This document shows, in pieces, positions 50,399 through 59,836 of a DNA stretch of 64,000 bases (position 1 is its first letter; every line of letters starts with the position of its first letter). This DNA comes from Hydrogenophaga taeniospiralis (GTDB lineage Bacteria > Pseudomonadota > Gammaproteobacteria > Burkholderiales > Burkholderiaceae_C): positions 2,456,501-2,520,500 of the forward strand of contig NZ_JAHBAG010000001.1 of assembly GCF_020510445.1 (NCBI RefSeq), read 5' to 3'. The notes below the pieces were generated by a model. It worked only from the letters and a program-made list of their open reading frames with translations, ran no database searches and was not told the origin of the DNA. A program made the position numbers and the translations under genes.

Positions 50399-51193
50399 TC
50401 ATTCCATGGTGGCGGGTTGACGAAGCGGGTGCGAGAAGCTGGGCTCGGCGCAGTGGTCGTCGCAGACGCCGCAGCTGGCGTCCGCGCTGGCGAAGGCGGG
50501 CGACGACGCGGCCTGCTGGCGTTCGAGCTGGGCCACGCGGTCGAGCAGGCAGGCGATGGCCTTGCCCACCGGGTCGGGGATCAGGTGGTGGTCGAGGTCG
50601 AAGCCGTGCGTGGTGCGCCGCCCCGGTGCCACCACCCGGCCCGGAATGCCGACCACGGTGGCGCCGTCCGGCACGGCCTCGATGACGACCGAGTTGGCTG
50701 CGACGCGCGCGCCGTCGCCGACGCGGATCGGCCCGAGGATCTTGGCGCCCGCACCCACCACCACCGCATGGCCCAGGGTGGGGTGGCGCTTGCCGGGGTT
50801 CCAGCTGGTGCCGCCCAGCGTGACGCCGTGGTAGAGCGTCACGTCGTCGCCGATCTCGGCGGTCTCGCCGATCACGACGCCGGTGCCGTGGTCGATGAAG
50901 AAGCGCGCGCCGATGCTCGCGCCGGGGTGGATGTCCACCTGCGTGAACCATCGCGCGGCGAACGACAGCCAGCGCGGCAGGTAGCGCCAGCCGCGCGCCC
51001 ACAGCGCGTGGGCCAGGCGGTGCAGCGCGATCGCCTGCACGCCCGGGTAGATGGTCCAGACCTCCAGCAGGCTGCGCGCGGCCGGGTCGCGGGCGAGTAC
51101 GCAGCGCGCGTCCTCGCGCAGCAGCGACCACCACGAGGCCCGGGGCGTGCCCCGGGTGGGCGCGCTGGTGGCGGTGTTCAGCGCGGCCTTCAT
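50399..51193 (-). CDS. cysE: Serine O-acetyltransferase (NifP type)
   Basis: This 264-residue acyltransferase supplies O-acetylserine for cysteine, needed for cluster sulfur. A left-handed beta-helix domain is visible ([20 protein letters not shown], then hexapeptide repeats) with the catalytic histidines in DHGTG and YHGVTLGG. The C-terminal ~35 residues carry an unusual cysteine-rich tail ([14 protein letters not shown]). It overlaps nifV by four bases (ATGA), so it is the nif-dedicated copy, often called nifP. Confidence 0.94.
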   Translation of the reverse strand: MKAALNTATSAPTRGTPRASWWSLLREDARCVLARDPAARSLLEVWTIYPGVQAIALHRLAHALWARGWRYLPRWLSFAARWFTQVDIHPGASIGARFFIDHGTGVVIGETAEIGDDVTLYHGVTLGGTSWNPGKRHPTLGHAVVVGAGAKILGPIRVGDGARVAANSVVIEAVPDGATVVGIPGRVVAPGRRTTHGFDLDHHLIPDPVGKAIACLLDRVAQLERQQAASSPAFASADASCGVCDDHCAEPSFSHPLRQPATME

Positions 51194-52356
51194 GCCAGCC
51201 CCATGGCCGTTGTGTGGGCCGTCTGCGGTGCCGCGCCGTGGGCTTCCCGCAGGAAGCCGCGCAGCTCGTCGGGCGTGGCTTCCTGTTTCACGCGCATCGC
51301 GTGGTCGCGGATGCGCGCGAGCACGCGGCCGGTGAGTGCTTCATCGTCCATGGCCACGCCCAGGGCGCCATAGGCCTGGCGCACCGCCTGCGAGCCCGAG
51401 TGTTTGCCCAGCACCGTGCGGCGCTGGCGGCCGAGCTCGCCCGGGTCGAAGCCCTCGTAGGTGGACGGGTGCTTGAGCAGCCCGTCGATGTGGATGCCCG
51501 ACTCGTGCGTGAACACGGCCTCGCCCACGATGCTCTTGTTGAACGCGACCTGGCGGCCCGAGGCGCGCGCCACCAGGTGCGAGATCGGCACCAGGGCCTG
51601 CGTGTCCACGCCGGTGTCGCCGTGGTGCAGGTGGCGAACACCCATCACGATCTCTTCCAGCGCGGCGTTGCCGGCGCGCTCACCCAGCCCGTTGACGGTG
51701 GTGTTGGCGTGGGTGGCGCCGGCGCGCAGCGCGGCCAGGGTGTTGGCCGTGGCCAGGCCCAGGTCGTCGTGGGCGTGGATCTCGATGTCGATGTGCAGCG
51801 CGTCGCGCAGCCGGGCGATGGCGTCGAAAGTGCTGAACGGGTCGAGCACGCCCAGGGTGTCGGCAAACCGCAGGCGGCTCGCGCCACAGGCCTGGGCGCG
51901 CTGCGCCACCTCGATCAGGAAGCCGATGTCGGCGCGCGAGGCGTCTTCGGCGCCGAGCGAAACCTGGCGCCCGCTCGCCGCGGCCTTCTCGATCACGCGC
52001 GTGACCTGCGCCAGCACCCACTCGCGCGACTGCTTGAGCTTGTGCCGCAGGTGGATGTCGGACACGGGGATGGAGAGGTGCACGATGTGGGCGTCGCAGC
52101 GCAGCGCGCTGGCCAGGTCCGCGTCGGTCAGGCGGCCCCAGACCATCAGCGCCGCGGGCAGACGCAGGGCGGCAATGCTGTTGATGCAGGCGATCTCGTC
52201 GTCGCCCATGGCCGGGATGCCGATCTCCATTTCCGGCACCCCCGCGTCCGACAGCGCGCAGGCGATGGCGCACTTCTCGTGCTCCGTGAACGCCACCCCG
52301 GCGGTCTGTTCACCGTCGCGCAGCGTGGTGTCGTTGATGATGAGGTTGCGGGGCAT
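51190..52356 (-). CDS. nifV: Homocitrate synthase
   Basis: This 388-residue enzyme makes homocitrate, the organic ligand of FeMo-cofactor. [15 protein letters not shown] at residues 9-23, the metal-binding HAHDDLG and the [11 protein letters not shown] motif mark the acetyl-CoA-condensing DRE-TIM family. ATG 52356 gives the standard start [17 protein letters not shown]; the frame is open upstream but runs across the sigma-54 promoter. It is the first gene of nifV-cysE-nifW-fixABCX. Confidence 0.95.
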   Translation of the reverse strand: MPRNLIINDTTLRDGEQTAGVAFTEHEKCAIACALSDAGVPEMEIGIPAMGDDEIACINSIAALRLPAALMVWGRLTDADLASALRCDAHIVHLSIPVSDIHLRHKLKQSREWVLAQVTRVIEKAAASGRQVSLGAEDASRADIGFLIEVAQRAQACGASRLRFADTLGVLDPFSTFDAIARLRDALHIDIEIHAHDDLGLATANTLAALRAGATHANTTVNGLGERAGNAALEEIVMGVRHLHHGDTGVDTQALVPISHLVARASGRQVAFNKSIVGEAVFTHESGIHIDGLLKHPSTYEGFDPGELGRQRRTVLGKHSGSQAVRQAYGALGVAMDDEALTGRVLARIRDHAMRVKQEATPDELRGFLREAHGAAPQTAHTTAMGLA

Positions 52357-52382
52357 GTGGCGGCTTCCTTTGCCTACCTCAT

Positions 52383-52398
52383 CGCAAGGTGCATGCCA
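52383..52398 (-). promoter_or_regulatory. Sigma-54 promoter of the nifV-fixX operon
   Basis: On the minus strand it reads tggcatgcaccttgcg: GG and GC elements separated by exactly 10 bases (-24/-12). It lies 27 bases before the nifV ATG. Confidence 0.85.
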
Positions 52399-52501
52399 CC
52401 CGTTTTCCCCTCTCAAACCACCTTCTGGAGCGCCTGGCCGGGCCGGTTTGTCGGGTCTGGTCAGCGGGAGGCATTGGCTGGCCTCTGGCCCATGTCGGAA
52501 A

Positions 52502-52517
52502 TGTGTTGTTTCGGACA
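52502..52517. promoter_or_regulatory. NifA upstream activator site for nifV
   Basis: tgtgttgtttcggaca is an exact TGT-N10-ACA. It lies about 105 bases upstream of the -24/-12 element at 52383-52398, the usual distance for DNA-loop activation. Confidence 0.88.
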
Positions 52518-52574
52518 GGGCTCGGTGCTTCTCGTGTTTGGCACCGCGCGGCTGCGGCAGGAAAGAAACCCCCG

Positions 52575-52910
52575 TCAGTGCTCGCGCGCATGGTTGCGCG
52601 TGTGGCGCGGGAATTCGACCACGAGGTCGGTGTCTCGCAGCTTCACGCAGCAGGCCAGGCGCGACTGCGCGTCCAGGCCCCAGGCGTGGTCGAGCTGGTC
52701 GTCTTCTTCGTCGTCGGGCGCGGCCAGCGAGGTGCCGCCTTCTCGGATGTGCACGTGGCAGGTCGCGCAGGCCGCCACCATCTCGCAGGCGTGCTCGATC
52801 GCCACGCCGTGGGTCAGCAGGCTCTCGCACAACGAGGCACCGCGCCGGACATCGAGCTCGCGGCCCTCGGGGCAGAGGTCGGGGTGGGGCAGGATGCGAA
52901 CCTTGGGCAT
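52575..52910 (-). CDS. fdx: [2Fe-2S] ferredoxin, ISC type
   Basis: This 111-residue adrenodoxin-like ferredoxin has ligands C-x5-C-x2-C in EHACEMVAACATCHVH and a fourth in RLACCVKL. It gives electrons for cluster assembly in the ISC system. It lies 46 bases after hscA and ends the isc run. It is followed by the nifV promoter region (52357-52574), which holds no gene. Confidence 0.94.
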   Translation of the reverse strand: MPKVRILPHPDLCPEGRELDVRRGASLCESLLTHGVAIEHACEMVAACATCHVHIREGGTSLAAPDDEEDDQLDHAWGLDAQSRLACCVKLRDTDLVVEFPRHTRNHAREH

Positions 52911-52956
52911 GTCGGTCTTTCAATGCGTCAATACGACCATACGACCCGCCCCGCCG

Positions 52957-54831
52957 CTAGGCCAGGCTGTCCATGGAGCGCCCGGCCAGCGCGTGCTGGA
53001 TGGACGCGTTCATGCGGCGCGCGGCGAAGGCGTCGGTGGCGGCCGACAGGGCGTTGGTGGCCTCGCGCAGCTCGGCCACCGGGGCCTCGGTTTCGAGCCG
53101 ATCGGCCACCGCGAACAGGGCCTGGCGGATCGTGCCCATTTCGGTTTCGCTCAGCAGCGCGCCGTCTTCCTGCAGCGCGGTTTCGGTGGCGTCGAGCAGG
53201 CGGCGGGCGTCCACCTGGGCTTCGCGCAGGGCGCGCAGCTGCATGTCGGCCGCCGAGGCGCCGATGGCGTCTTGCAGCATGGCGGCGATCTGGGTGTCGC
53301 CCAGGCCGTAGGTGGGCTTGACTTCGATGTGCGCCTCGATGCCCGTTCCCTGTTCGCGCGCCGTCACCGACAGCAGGCCGTCGGCGTCGATCTGGAAGCT
53401 CACGCGGACGTGCACCGCGCCCGCCACCGCGGGGGGAATGCCGCGCAGCTCGAAGCGCGCGAGTGAGCGGCAGTCGGCCACGGCCTCGCGTTCGCCCTGC
53501 ACCACGTGCAGCGTCATCGCGGTCTGGCCGTCCTTGAAGGTGGTGAACTCCTGGGCACGCGCCGTGGGCAGGGTGGAGTTGCGCGGGATGATCTTCTCGA
53601 CCAGACCACCCATGGTTTCGATGCCGAGCGAGAGCGGGCACACGTCGAGCAGCAGCCAGCCGTCGCCACTGCCGTTGCCGGCCAGCACGTCGGCCTGCAT
53701 GGCCGCACCCAGCGCGACCACCTGGTCGGGGTCGATGTCGGCCAGCGGCTCGACGCCGAAGAGGTCCTTGACCGCGCTGCGCGCGATCGGCATGCGGGTC
53801 GAGCCGCCCACCAGCACCACGCCGGTGATGTCGGCGGTGGAGAGGCGCGCGTCGCGCAGGGCGCGCCTGGTGGCCGACAGGGTGCGTGCAATCAGCGGCG
53901 CGCCGAGCCGGGCGAATTCGGCGCGGCTCAGGATGGCCTGCAGCGCGTCGCCCTCGGTGCGGCTCAGCGCCAGCGAGGTCGATTCGTGGGACGACAGCGC
54001 TTCCTTGGCCGCGCGCGCCGCCGTCAGCAGCGCGCGCTGGGCCACGGGCGCGAGGGCCGCCACACCAGCGATGCCGTGGCGGGCGCAGAACCACTCGGCG
54101 ATGGCGCGGTCGAAGTCGTCGCCGCCGAGCGCCGAGTCGCCGCCGGTGGACAGCACCTCGAAGATGCCGCGCGTGAGGCGCAGCACCGACACGTCGAAAG
54201 TGCCACCGCCCAGGTCGTAGACCACGAAGGTGCCTTCGGCCGCCTTGTCCAGGCCGTAGGCGATGGCCGCCGCTGTGGGCTCGTTGAGCAGGCGCAGCAC
54301 GGTCAGGCCGGCCAGGCGCGCGGCGTCCTTGGTGGCCTGCCGCTGGGCATCGTCGAAGTAGGCCGGCACCGTGATCACCACGCCCGCCAGCGGCCCGCCG
54401 AGCGAGGCTTCGGCGCGCACACGCAGGGCGCTCAGGATGTCGGCCGAGACCTGCACCGGCGAGCGCTCGCCCGCCGCGGTCTGGATGCCCACCATGCCCG
54501 CGCCGTCGGTGAATCGGTAGGGCAGGCCGGTGGCTTCGCGCAGGTCCGCCAGGTGGCGGCCCATGAAACGCTTGACCGAGACGATGGTGTTCTGCGGGTC
54601 CTCGGCCTGGCTGGCCTGGGCCTCGTGCCCGACCACGATGCCGCCTTCTGGCAGGTAGCGCACCACCGAAGGCAGCAGGTTGCGGCCCGCCTCGTCGGGC
54701 AGCGCCCGCGTGACCGCGCTCTGCACCGTGGCGACCAGCGAGTTGGTGGTGCCCAGGTCGATGCCCGCGGCCAGCCGGTGCTGGTGGGGAGCAACAGCCC
54801 GGCCAGGTTCAGCGATCTGCAGCAGTGCCAT
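52957..54831 (-). CDS. hscA: Fe-S cluster assembly chaperone HscA
   Basis: This 624-residue Hsp70 has the ATPase start [31 protein letters not shown] and [12 protein letters not shown] motifs, and a substrate-binding domain ([19 protein letters not shown]). The LPTARAQ and shorter C-terminus separate it from DnaK. HscA binds the LPPVK motif of IscU, which is present in the neighbouring gene. Its usual co-chaperone gene hscB is absent; iscA lies only nine bases upstream. Confidence 0.95.
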   Translation of the reverse strand: MALLQIAEPGRAVAPHQHRLAAGIDLGTTNSLVATVQSAVTRALPDEAGRNLLPSVVRYLPEGGIVVGHEAQASQAEDPQNTIVSVKRFMGRHLADLREATGLPYRFTDGAGMVGIQTAAGERSPVQVSADILSALRVRAEASLGGPLAGVVITVPAYFDDAQRQATKDAARLAGLTVLRLLNEPTAAAIAYGLDKAAEGTFVVYDLGGGTFDVSVLRLTRGIFEVLSTGGDSALGGDDFDRAIAEWFCARHGIAGVAALAPVAQRALLTAARAAKEALSSHESTSLALSRTEGDALQAILSRAEFARLGAPLIARTLSATRRALRDARLSTADITGVVLVGGSTRMPIARSAVKDLFGVEPLADIDPDQVVALGAAMQADVLAGNGSGDGWLLLDVCPLSLGIETMGGLVEKIIPRNSTLPTARAQEFTTFKDGQTAMTLHVVQGEREAVADCRSLARFELRGIPPAVAGAVHVRVSFQIDADGLLSVTAREQGTGIEAHIEVKPTYGLGDTQIAAMLQDAIGASAADMQLRALREAQVDARRLLDATETALQEDGALLSETEMGTIRQALFAVADRLETEAPVAELREATNALSAATDAFAARRMNASIQHALAGRSMDSLA

Positions 54832-54840
54832 GTGTCATTC

Positions 54841-55164
54841 CTACACCGCGAAGCTCTCGCCGCAGCCGCAATTGGCTTTGGCATTGGGATTGTTGAACTT
54901 GAAGCCCTCGTTCAGGCCCTCGCGCACGAAGTCGAGTTCGGTTCCGTCCAGCATGGCCAGGCTCTTGGCGTCCACGATGACTTTGGTGCCGTGGTTGTCG
55001 AAGCAGTGGTCGTCCGGGTTGACGGCGTCGACGAATTCGAGCGCGTAGGCGAAGCCCGAGCAGCCGCTGGTCTTGACCGCCAGGCGCAGACCAATGCCGC
55101 TGCCGCGCTTGGCCAGCGACTTTTCAACGTGCCGCGCGGCGGCGGGGGTCAGTGAGACGTGCAT
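54841..55164 (-). CDS. iscA: A-type Fe-S carrier IscA
   Basis: This 107-residue A-type carrier has the three conserved cysteines: one in [11 protein letters not shown] (residue ~34) and two in NCGCGESF near the end. It transfers clusters to target proteins. ATG 55164 begins [16 protein letters not shown], the family start. Confidence 0.94.
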   Translation of the reverse strand: MHVSLTPAAARHVEKSLAKRGSGIGLRLAVKTSGCSGFAYALEFVDAVNPDDHCFDNHGTKVIVDAKSLAMLDGTELDFVREGLNEGFKFNNPNAKANCGCGESFAV

Positions 55165-55197
55165 GGCATTTCCTTTCAGCTGTCTGTGGCGGGCGGG

Positions 55198-55262
55198 CCC
55201 CTCACCCCAACCCTCTCCCCAGAGGGGCGAGGGGGCAAGGCACGAGGCGGCGCAGGGGGGGT
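55198..55262. repeat. GC-rich element between erpA and iscA
   Basis: It reads ccctcaccccaaccctctcc, then agaggggcgagggggcaagg and gaggcggcgcagggggg. The ccctctccccagaggggcgag hairpin is a short intergenic palindrome common in GC-rich proteobacteria. It is a different subtype from copies 1-8. Confidence 0.55.
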
Positions 55263-55636
55263 CATACAGAGAATGAGCTGCCGCAGCCGCAGGTGGTCTG
55301 CGCGTTCGGGTTGTGGATCACGAAGCGCGAGCCTTCGAGGCCGTCCTCGAAATCGACCCGCGCGCCCAGCAGGTACTGCTGGCTCATCGCGTCCACCACC
55401 AGCGAGACGCCCCCGGTCGAGACCACGGTGTCGTCTTCGGCGATCTGGTCGTCGAACACGAAGCCGTACGAGAAGCCCGAGCAGCCGCCACCGGTGACGT
55501 ACAGGCGCAGCTTCAGTTCGGGGTTGCCTTCTTCCTCGATCAGCTCGGCCACCTTGGCGGCGGCCTGCGGCGTGAAATCGAGCAGGGCAGGCATCGGCGC
55601 CGATTCGGCGACGACGGCTTCGGACACAGCGGACAT
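55262..55636 (-). CDS. erpA: A-type Fe-S carrier, ErpA-like
   Basis: This 124-residue A-type carrier has [19 protein letters not shown] and the closing [11 protein letters not shown], which match ErpA more closely than IscA (GGGCSGF, DPMSLQY-like DAMSQQY). ATG 55636 is preceded by aggagag. It lies between iscU and iscA, so two A-type carriers sit in one operon. Confidence 0.9.
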   Translation of the reverse strand: MSAVSEAVVAESAPMPALLDFTPQAAAKVAELIEEEGNPELKLRLYVTGGGCSGFSYGFVFDDQIAEDDTVVSTGGVSLVVDAMSQQYLLGARVDFEDGLEGSRFVIHNPNAQTTCGCGSSFSV

Positions 55637-55661
55637 GGCATCTCTCCTCAAGGGAAGCGGC

Positions 55662-56096
55662 TCAGTGGCCGCGGGGTTCGCAGGCGTCTTTTTCCACCAC
55701 CGTGTCGGTGGCGGGGGCTCCGTGGCGCGAGCGGTAATCGGCCACGGCCGCCTTGATGGCGTCTTCGGCCAGGATGGAGCAGTGGATCTTCACGGGCGGC
55801 AGCGCCAGCTCTTCGGCAATGGCCGAGTTCTTGATCGCCAGCGCCTCGTCCAGCGTGCGGCCGCGCACCCACTCGGTGACCAGCGAGCTCGACGCGATCG
55901 CCGAGCCGCAGCCGTAGGTCTTGAACTTCGCGTCCTCGATCACGCCCTGGGCGTTCACGCGGATCTGCAGCTTCATCACGTCGCCGCAGGCGGGCGCACC
56001 CACCATGCCGGTGCCCACGCTGTCGTCGTTCGCATCGAACGCGCCGACGTTGCGCGGGTTCTCGTAGTGGTCAACGACTTGTTCGCTGTAGGCCAT
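55662..56096 (-). CDS. iscU: Fe-S scaffold protein IscU
   Basis: This 144-residue scaffold follows E. coli IscU almost throughout: [21 protein letters not shown] and [13 protein letters not shown] supply the three cluster cysteines, and LPPVK is the HscA-binding motif. It lacks the extra domains of NifU. A C-terminal extension of ~18 residues ends KDACEPRGH, adding a fourth cysteine not in ordinary IscU. The gene follows iscS after a 170-base gap occupied by a repeat. Confidence 0.95.
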   Translation of the reverse strand: MAYSEQVVDHYENPRNVGAFDANDDSVGTGMVGAPACGDVMKLQIRVNAQGVIEDAKFKTYGCGSAIASSSLVTEWVRGRTLDEALAIKNSAIAEELALPPVKIHCSILAEDAIKAAVADYRSRHGAPATDTVVEKDACEPRGH

Positions 56097-56171
56097 GGTG
56101 TTGCTCCTGTGTGTGACGGTGACTGATCAAAGGTTCTCGCCGGTGGACGTGAATGCGTCTGGCCGAGTAAC

Positions 56172-56257
56172 ACCGTGGAACCGGCTTTGCCGGGCCACAG
56201 GTGTTGCCCCCTTGAGGGGGGATGCGGCTACGCGCAGCGAGCAAGCGACGGGGGTGG
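56172..56257. repeat. GC-rich palindromic repeat, copy 8
   Basis: It reads caccgtggaaccggctttgc, cgggccacaggtgttgcccc, then cttgaggggggatgcggcta and gcgacgggggt. It lies between iscS and iscU, inside a probable operon. Confidence 0.75.
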
Positions 56258-56266
56258 GCATGTTCT

Positions 56267-57511
56267 TCAGTGTTCAGACCACTGGATCGTGCTGAGGTCG
56301 ATACCGGCCTGCACCATGTCCCACAGTGGGCTCATGCCGCGCAGCCGCGTCACCACCTCGCTGACCTGCGCGATGGTCGAGTCGATCTCTTCGGCGGTGG
56401 TGAAGCGGCCGATGGAGAAACGCACCGAGCTGTGCGCCAGCTCATCCGTGCGGCCCATGGCGCGCAGCACATAGCTGGGCTCCAGGCTGGCCGAGGTGCA
56501 GGCCGAGCCCGACGACACCGCCACGCCCTTGATGCCCATCAGCAGCGACTCGCCTTCCACGTAGTTGAAGCTGGCGTTGAGGTAGCCGCAGGCGCGGTGC
56601 ACCGGGTCGCCGTTCAGCTCCACGCATTCCAGCTGGCTGATGCCGACCCACAGCCGCTCGCGCAGCGCGGTGATGCGGGCGTTGTCGCTCGCCATCTGTT
56701 CGCGCGCCAGCCAGAAGGCCTCGCCCATGCCCACGATCTGGTGCGTGGGCAGGGTGCCCGAGCGCATGCCGCGCTCGTGGCCGCCGCCGTGCATCTGCGC
56801 CTCGATGCGCACGCGCGGCTTGCGGCGCACGTACAGCGCGCCGATGCCCTTGGGGCCGTAGATCTTGTGGGCCGAGAGTGAAAGCAGATCAACCGGCAGT
56901 ACGTCCAGATCGATCACCACCTTGCCAGCCGCCTGCGCTGCGTCCACGTGCAGCAGCACGCCCTTTTCGCGGCAGATCGCGCCGATGGCCGCGATGTCCT
57001 GGACCACGCCCGTTTCGTTGTTCACGAACATGACCGAGGCGAGCACCGTATCGGGGCGCAGCGCCGCCTTGAACTGGTCCAGATCGAGCAGGCCACTCGG
57101 CAGCACCGGCAGCACCGTCACCTCGAAGCCCTCGCGCTCCAGCTCGCGCATGCTGTCGAGCACGGCCTTGTGCTCGGTCGCCACCGTCACCAAGTGTTTG
57201 CCCTTGGCCTTGTGGAAGTGGGCCGCCCCTTTGATCGCCAGGTTGTTCGACTCGGTGGCGCCGCTGGTCCAGACGATCTCGCGCGGGTCGGCGTTGATCA
57301 GCGAGCAGACCTGTTCGCGCGCCAGCTCCACCGCCTCTTCGGCCACCCAGCCGTAGGCGTGGGAGCGGCTGGCGGGGTTGCCGAACTGCTCCGTCAGGTA
57401 GGGCCACATCTTGCTGGCCACGCGGCGGTCCACCGGGGTGGTGGCGGCGTAGTCCAGATAGATGGGCGACTCGCTGCGGGCAGGTGCTTGTGGGCGGCTG
57501 GGGTCCGGCAT
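56267..57511 (-). CDS. iscS: Cysteine desulfurase, IscS type
   Basis: This 414-residue PLP enzyme takes sulfur from cysteine for cluster assembly. The N-terminal [11 protein letters not shown], the PLP lysine in [10 protein letters not shown] and the catalytic cysteine in [16 protein letters not shown] are present. The C-terminus ([17 protein letters not shown]) follows E. coli IscS rather than NifS, so this is an ISC-type desulfurase in a nif setting. ATG 57511 lies 37 bases from a sigma-54 -12 element; the longer open frame upstream crosses that promoter. Confidence 0.94.
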   Translation of the reverse strand: MPDPSRPQAPARSESPIYLDYAATTPVDRRVASKMWPYLTEQFGNPASRSHAYGWVAEEAVELAREQVCSLINADPREIVWTSGATESNNLAIKGAAHFHKAKGKHLVTVATEHKAVLDSMRELEREGFEVTVLPVLPSGLLDLDQFKAALRPDTVLASVMFVNNETGVVQDIAAIGAICREKGVLLHVDAAQAAGKVVIDLDVLPVDLLSLSAHKIYGPKGIGALYVRRKPRVRIEAQMHGGGHERGMRSGTLPTHQIVGMGEAFWLAREQMASDNARITALRERLWVGISQLECVELNGDPVHRACGYLNASFNYVEGESLLMGIKGVAVSSGSACTSASLEPSYVLRAMGRTDELAHSSVRFSIGRFTTAEEIDSTIAQVSEVVTRLRGMSPLWDMVQAGIDLSTIQWSEH

Positions 57512-57547
57512 GGCAGGCTCCTGGCATTGATGGGTTGCAGCCCCTTT

Positions 57548-57563
57548 TGCAACGTCTGTGCCA
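57548..57563 (-). promoter_or_regulatory. Sigma-54 promoter of the isc operon
   Basis: On the minus strand it reads tggcacagacgttgca, a near-perfect -24/-12 (TGGCAC-N5-TTGCA, GG-N10-GC). It lies 37 bases before the iscS ATG. Confidence 0.9.
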
Positions 57564-57685
57564 TGCGCTTCGGACCGCCCGAAAGGCGGTTTTGGCGGGT
57601 TTTGTGTGGGCTTTGTGCCGGGAGAACGCCGTTCGTCGCCGCGAGCCTTGTCGGGTTTGTTGCAAAGCCTGCGACGCATGTCGTC

Positions 57686-57701
57686 GGCACGTTTTTTGCT
57701 A
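57686..57701 (+). promoter_or_regulatory. Sigma-54-like promoter of nifA
   Basis: cggcacgttttttgct contains GG (57687-57688) and GC (57699-57700) with 10 bases between, followed by nifA 85 bases downstream. No exact TGT-N10-ACA site is seen in the 57512-57785 gap (it contains no ACA), so activation of either promoter must use a distant or diverged site or another activator. Confidence 0.75.
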
Positions 57702-57785
57702 TGCAGCAAACCCAAGGTCGTCACTTTGCGGTGGAGTCCCACTGCTGGTGCAACCCACGAGCGACCCGGAGATGGGAGCCCCATC

Positions 57786-59531
57786 GTGAACACATCACCT
57801 GTCATGGTCCGGCGCGAGCTGGACGCGGTCTACGAAGTCAGCAAAACGCTGGCCACCTCGCTGGATGTCCACAAGACCTTCCGCGAGGCCCTCAACTACC
57901 TGACCCACGCCTTCGACTGGCGCCGAGCCTTCGTGGTGGTCGCCGAGGGCGACAACCGGCTCACCGGCCTGTGCGCCATCGGCCTGACCCAGGCCGAGCA
58001 GCAGCGCCTGAGCTTCGAGTCGGGCGAAGGCATCGTCGGCCGCGTGTTCGCCAGCGGCGTGCCCGCCACCGTGCCCGACGTGCGCGCCGAGCCCCTGTTC
58101 CTCAACCGCACCGGCGGCGCCGACCAGAGCCCGGGCATCCCCGTCGCCATGCTCGCCACCCCGATCCGGGCCGACCACCGCACCCTGGGCGTGCTCGTCA
58201 TCGACTGCCTCAACCCCGAGGAACGCCGCGTGTTCGCCGACGACCTGCGCCTGCTGCGCATGGTGGCCACGCTCATGGGCCAGTCGCTGCTGCTGCACCG
58301 CAGCGTCACCGCCGCCGCCGAAACCCTGCAGGACGAGACCCGCCGCATGCACAAGGCCCTGGGCGGCCAGCGCGCCAAGATCGAACAGGTCGTCGGCGTC
58401 TCCAAGCCCATGCTCAATGTCTTCGAGCAGGTCCACCAGGTGGCGCCCTCGCGCACCACCGTGTTGCTGCGCGGCGAAAGCGGCACCGGCAAGGAAGTGA
58501 TGGCCCGCGCCATCCACAGCCTCTCGCCGCGCGCCAAGGAGCCCTTCGTCGGCGTCAACTGCGCGGCGCTCACCGAATCGCTGTTGGAGAGCGAACTCTT
58601 CGGCCACGAAAAGGGCGCCTTCACCGGTGCGCAGGGCCAGCGCAAGGGCCGCTTTGAAATGGCCCACGGCGGCACGCTTTTTCTCGACGAAATCGGCGAC
58701 ATCTCCGCCGCCTTCCAGGCCAAGCTGCTGCGCGTGTTGCAGGAACGCAGCTTCGAGCGCGTGGGCGGCGGCGCGCCGGTGAAGGTGGACGTGCGCCTCA
58801 TCCTCGCCACCAACCGCAACCTCGAACGCATGGTGCAGGCCGGCGAATTCCGCGCCGACCTCTACTACCGCATCAACGTCGTCAGCATCCAGCTGCCGCC
58901 GCTGCGCGAGCGCCGCGAAGACATCCCCGCCATGGCGCAGCACTTCCTGGACCGCTTCAACCGCGAAAACGACAAAGCCACCAAATTCAGCCCCGAGGCC
59001 ATGCGTGTGCTCGCCAGCTGTTACTGGCCCGGCAACGTGCGCGAGCTGGAAAACTGCGTCGAACGCACCGCCACCATGGCGGCCAACGACTTCATCACCG
59101 ACCTGGCGTTTCCCTGCCGCGAAAACCGGTGCCTCACGCAGGTGCTGCACCACATCGAACGCGAAGACGCCGTGCGCCCCAGCCGCCTGGCCGAAATCCC
59201 GATCACCGAAATCCCGGGTAACCCGCCACCGCGCCAGCCGGCGTTCAACGGCGCCAGCGCGGTCCCCCACGGCTTCGACCCCGGCGACAGCCGCCCGGCC
59301 GACCTGGAAGCGCTGGACAGCGGCTTTGACGCGCCCCTGTCCCCCTCAGCCGGCAGCAGCGCCAGCGCGCCACGCGCCGACGACAAACCCGAAGGCGAAC
59401 GCGAGCGCCTGGTCTGGGCCATGGAGCGCTGCGGCTGGGTCCAGGCCAAAGCCGCCCGCCTGCTCAAGATCACGCCGCGGCAGATGGGGTATGCGCTGCA
59501 GAAGCATGGGATTGAGGTGAGGAAGTTCTGA
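57786..59531 (+). CDS. nifA: NifA, sigma-54-dependent activator of nitrogen fixation
   Basis: This 581-residue enhancer-binding protein has an N-terminal GAF domain (~20-165), an AAA+ domain with Walker A GESGTGKE (230-237) and the sigma-54 contact GAFTGA (277-282), and a Fis-type HTH at the end ([18 protein letters not shown]). Cysteines at 412, 424, 444 and 449 (the last two as C-x4-C, CRENRC) are the oxygen/metal-sensing set of the rhizobial-type NifA. GTG 57786 is chosen because ggag lies seven bases upstream; ATG 57804 is the alternative. It should activate nifV, isc and nifB. Confidence 0.95.
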   Translation: MNTSPVMVRRELDAVYEVSKTLATSLDVHKTFREALNYLTHAFDWRRAFVVVAEGDNRLTGLCAIGLTQAEQQRLSFESGEGIVGRVFASGVPATVPDVRAEPLFLNRTGGADQSPGIPVAMLATPIRADHRTLGVLVIDCLNPEERRVFADDLRLLRMVATLMGQSLLLHRSVTAAAETLQDETRRMHKALGGQRAKIEQVVGVSKPMLNVFEQVHQVAPSRTTVLLRGESGTGKEVMARAIHSLSPRAKEPFVGVNCAALTESLLESELFGHEKGAFTGAQGQRKGRFEMAHGGTLFLDEIGDISAAFQAKLLRVLQERSFERVGGGAPVKVDVRLILATNRNLERMVQAGEFRADLYYRINVVSIQLPPLRERREDIPAMAQHFLDRFNRENDKATKFSPEAMRVLASCYWPGNVRELENCVERTATMAANDFITDLAFPCRENRCLTQVLHHIEREDAVRPSRLAEIPITEIPGNPPPRQPAFNGASAVPHGFDPGDSRPADLEALDSGFDAPLSPSAGSSASAPRADDKPEGERERLVWAMERCGWVQAKAARLLKITPRQMGYALQKHGIEVRKF

Positions 59532-59701
59532 GCCTGCCCGAAAGACGCTCAACCTCTCAGGCCGTGGCGCCGAACGCGGCCTGGAAATCAGACGGCACCT
59601 CGACCATCGCGGGCATGGACGAAAAGAACGATTGCTGGATGTAGACCCCGGCAATGTTCCACGCGATGGGCCTATACGCCGCGAGATATGCGGCGAATGT
59701 A

Positions 59702-59772
59702 GCGTTGCGCGACATCGACGACCTGCTGGCGCGGGGCGTGCTGCGCAAGCGGGAGGGTGGGGGGCGATGTCC
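59702..59772 (+). pseudogene. Fragment of a Fic-protein C-terminus
   Basis: In one frame bases 59702-59772 read ALRDIDDLLARGVLRKREGG, like the winged-helix end of Fic proteins with a DUF4172 domain. No start or other Fic sequence precedes it. The rest of the 59532-59836 gap holds no convincing gene; a leftward 63-codon frame (59557-59748) is unrecognised. The matching Fic body lies at 60531-60858, on the other side of the toxin-antitoxin pair. Confidence 0.5.
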
Positions 59773-59786
59773 AGGTGCGATCTGCC

Positions 59787-59815
59787 TTGTGGCATAGCAC
59801 TAGGTGCTATAAAAT
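59787..59815 (+). promoter_or_regulatory. Promoter and palindromic operator of the toxin-antitoxin pair
   Basis: TTGTGG (59787-59792) and TAAAAT (59810-59815) are spaced by 17 bases. The spacer is filled by an exact inverted repeat, atagcac-tag-gtgctat (59794-59810), the likely site for autorepression by the HTH antitoxin. Confidence 0.72.
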
Positions 59816-59836
59816 CGCCGACAGGGGGGGATGTGC

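Noticed and set aside
51190..52923. A long nifV reading frame starting at 52923
   Set aside because: The upstream 189 codons run across fdx, the NifA site and the sigma-54 promoter; ATG 52356 is the conserved start.
52357..55164. An hscB gene hidden in the isc run
   Set aside because: The gaps between iscA, hscA and fdx are 9 and 46 bases, too small for hscB, and no J-domain HPD motif is seen.
56267..57805. A long iscS start at 57805
   Set aside because: It would read through both sigma-54 promoters; ATG 57511 gives the standard N-terminus.
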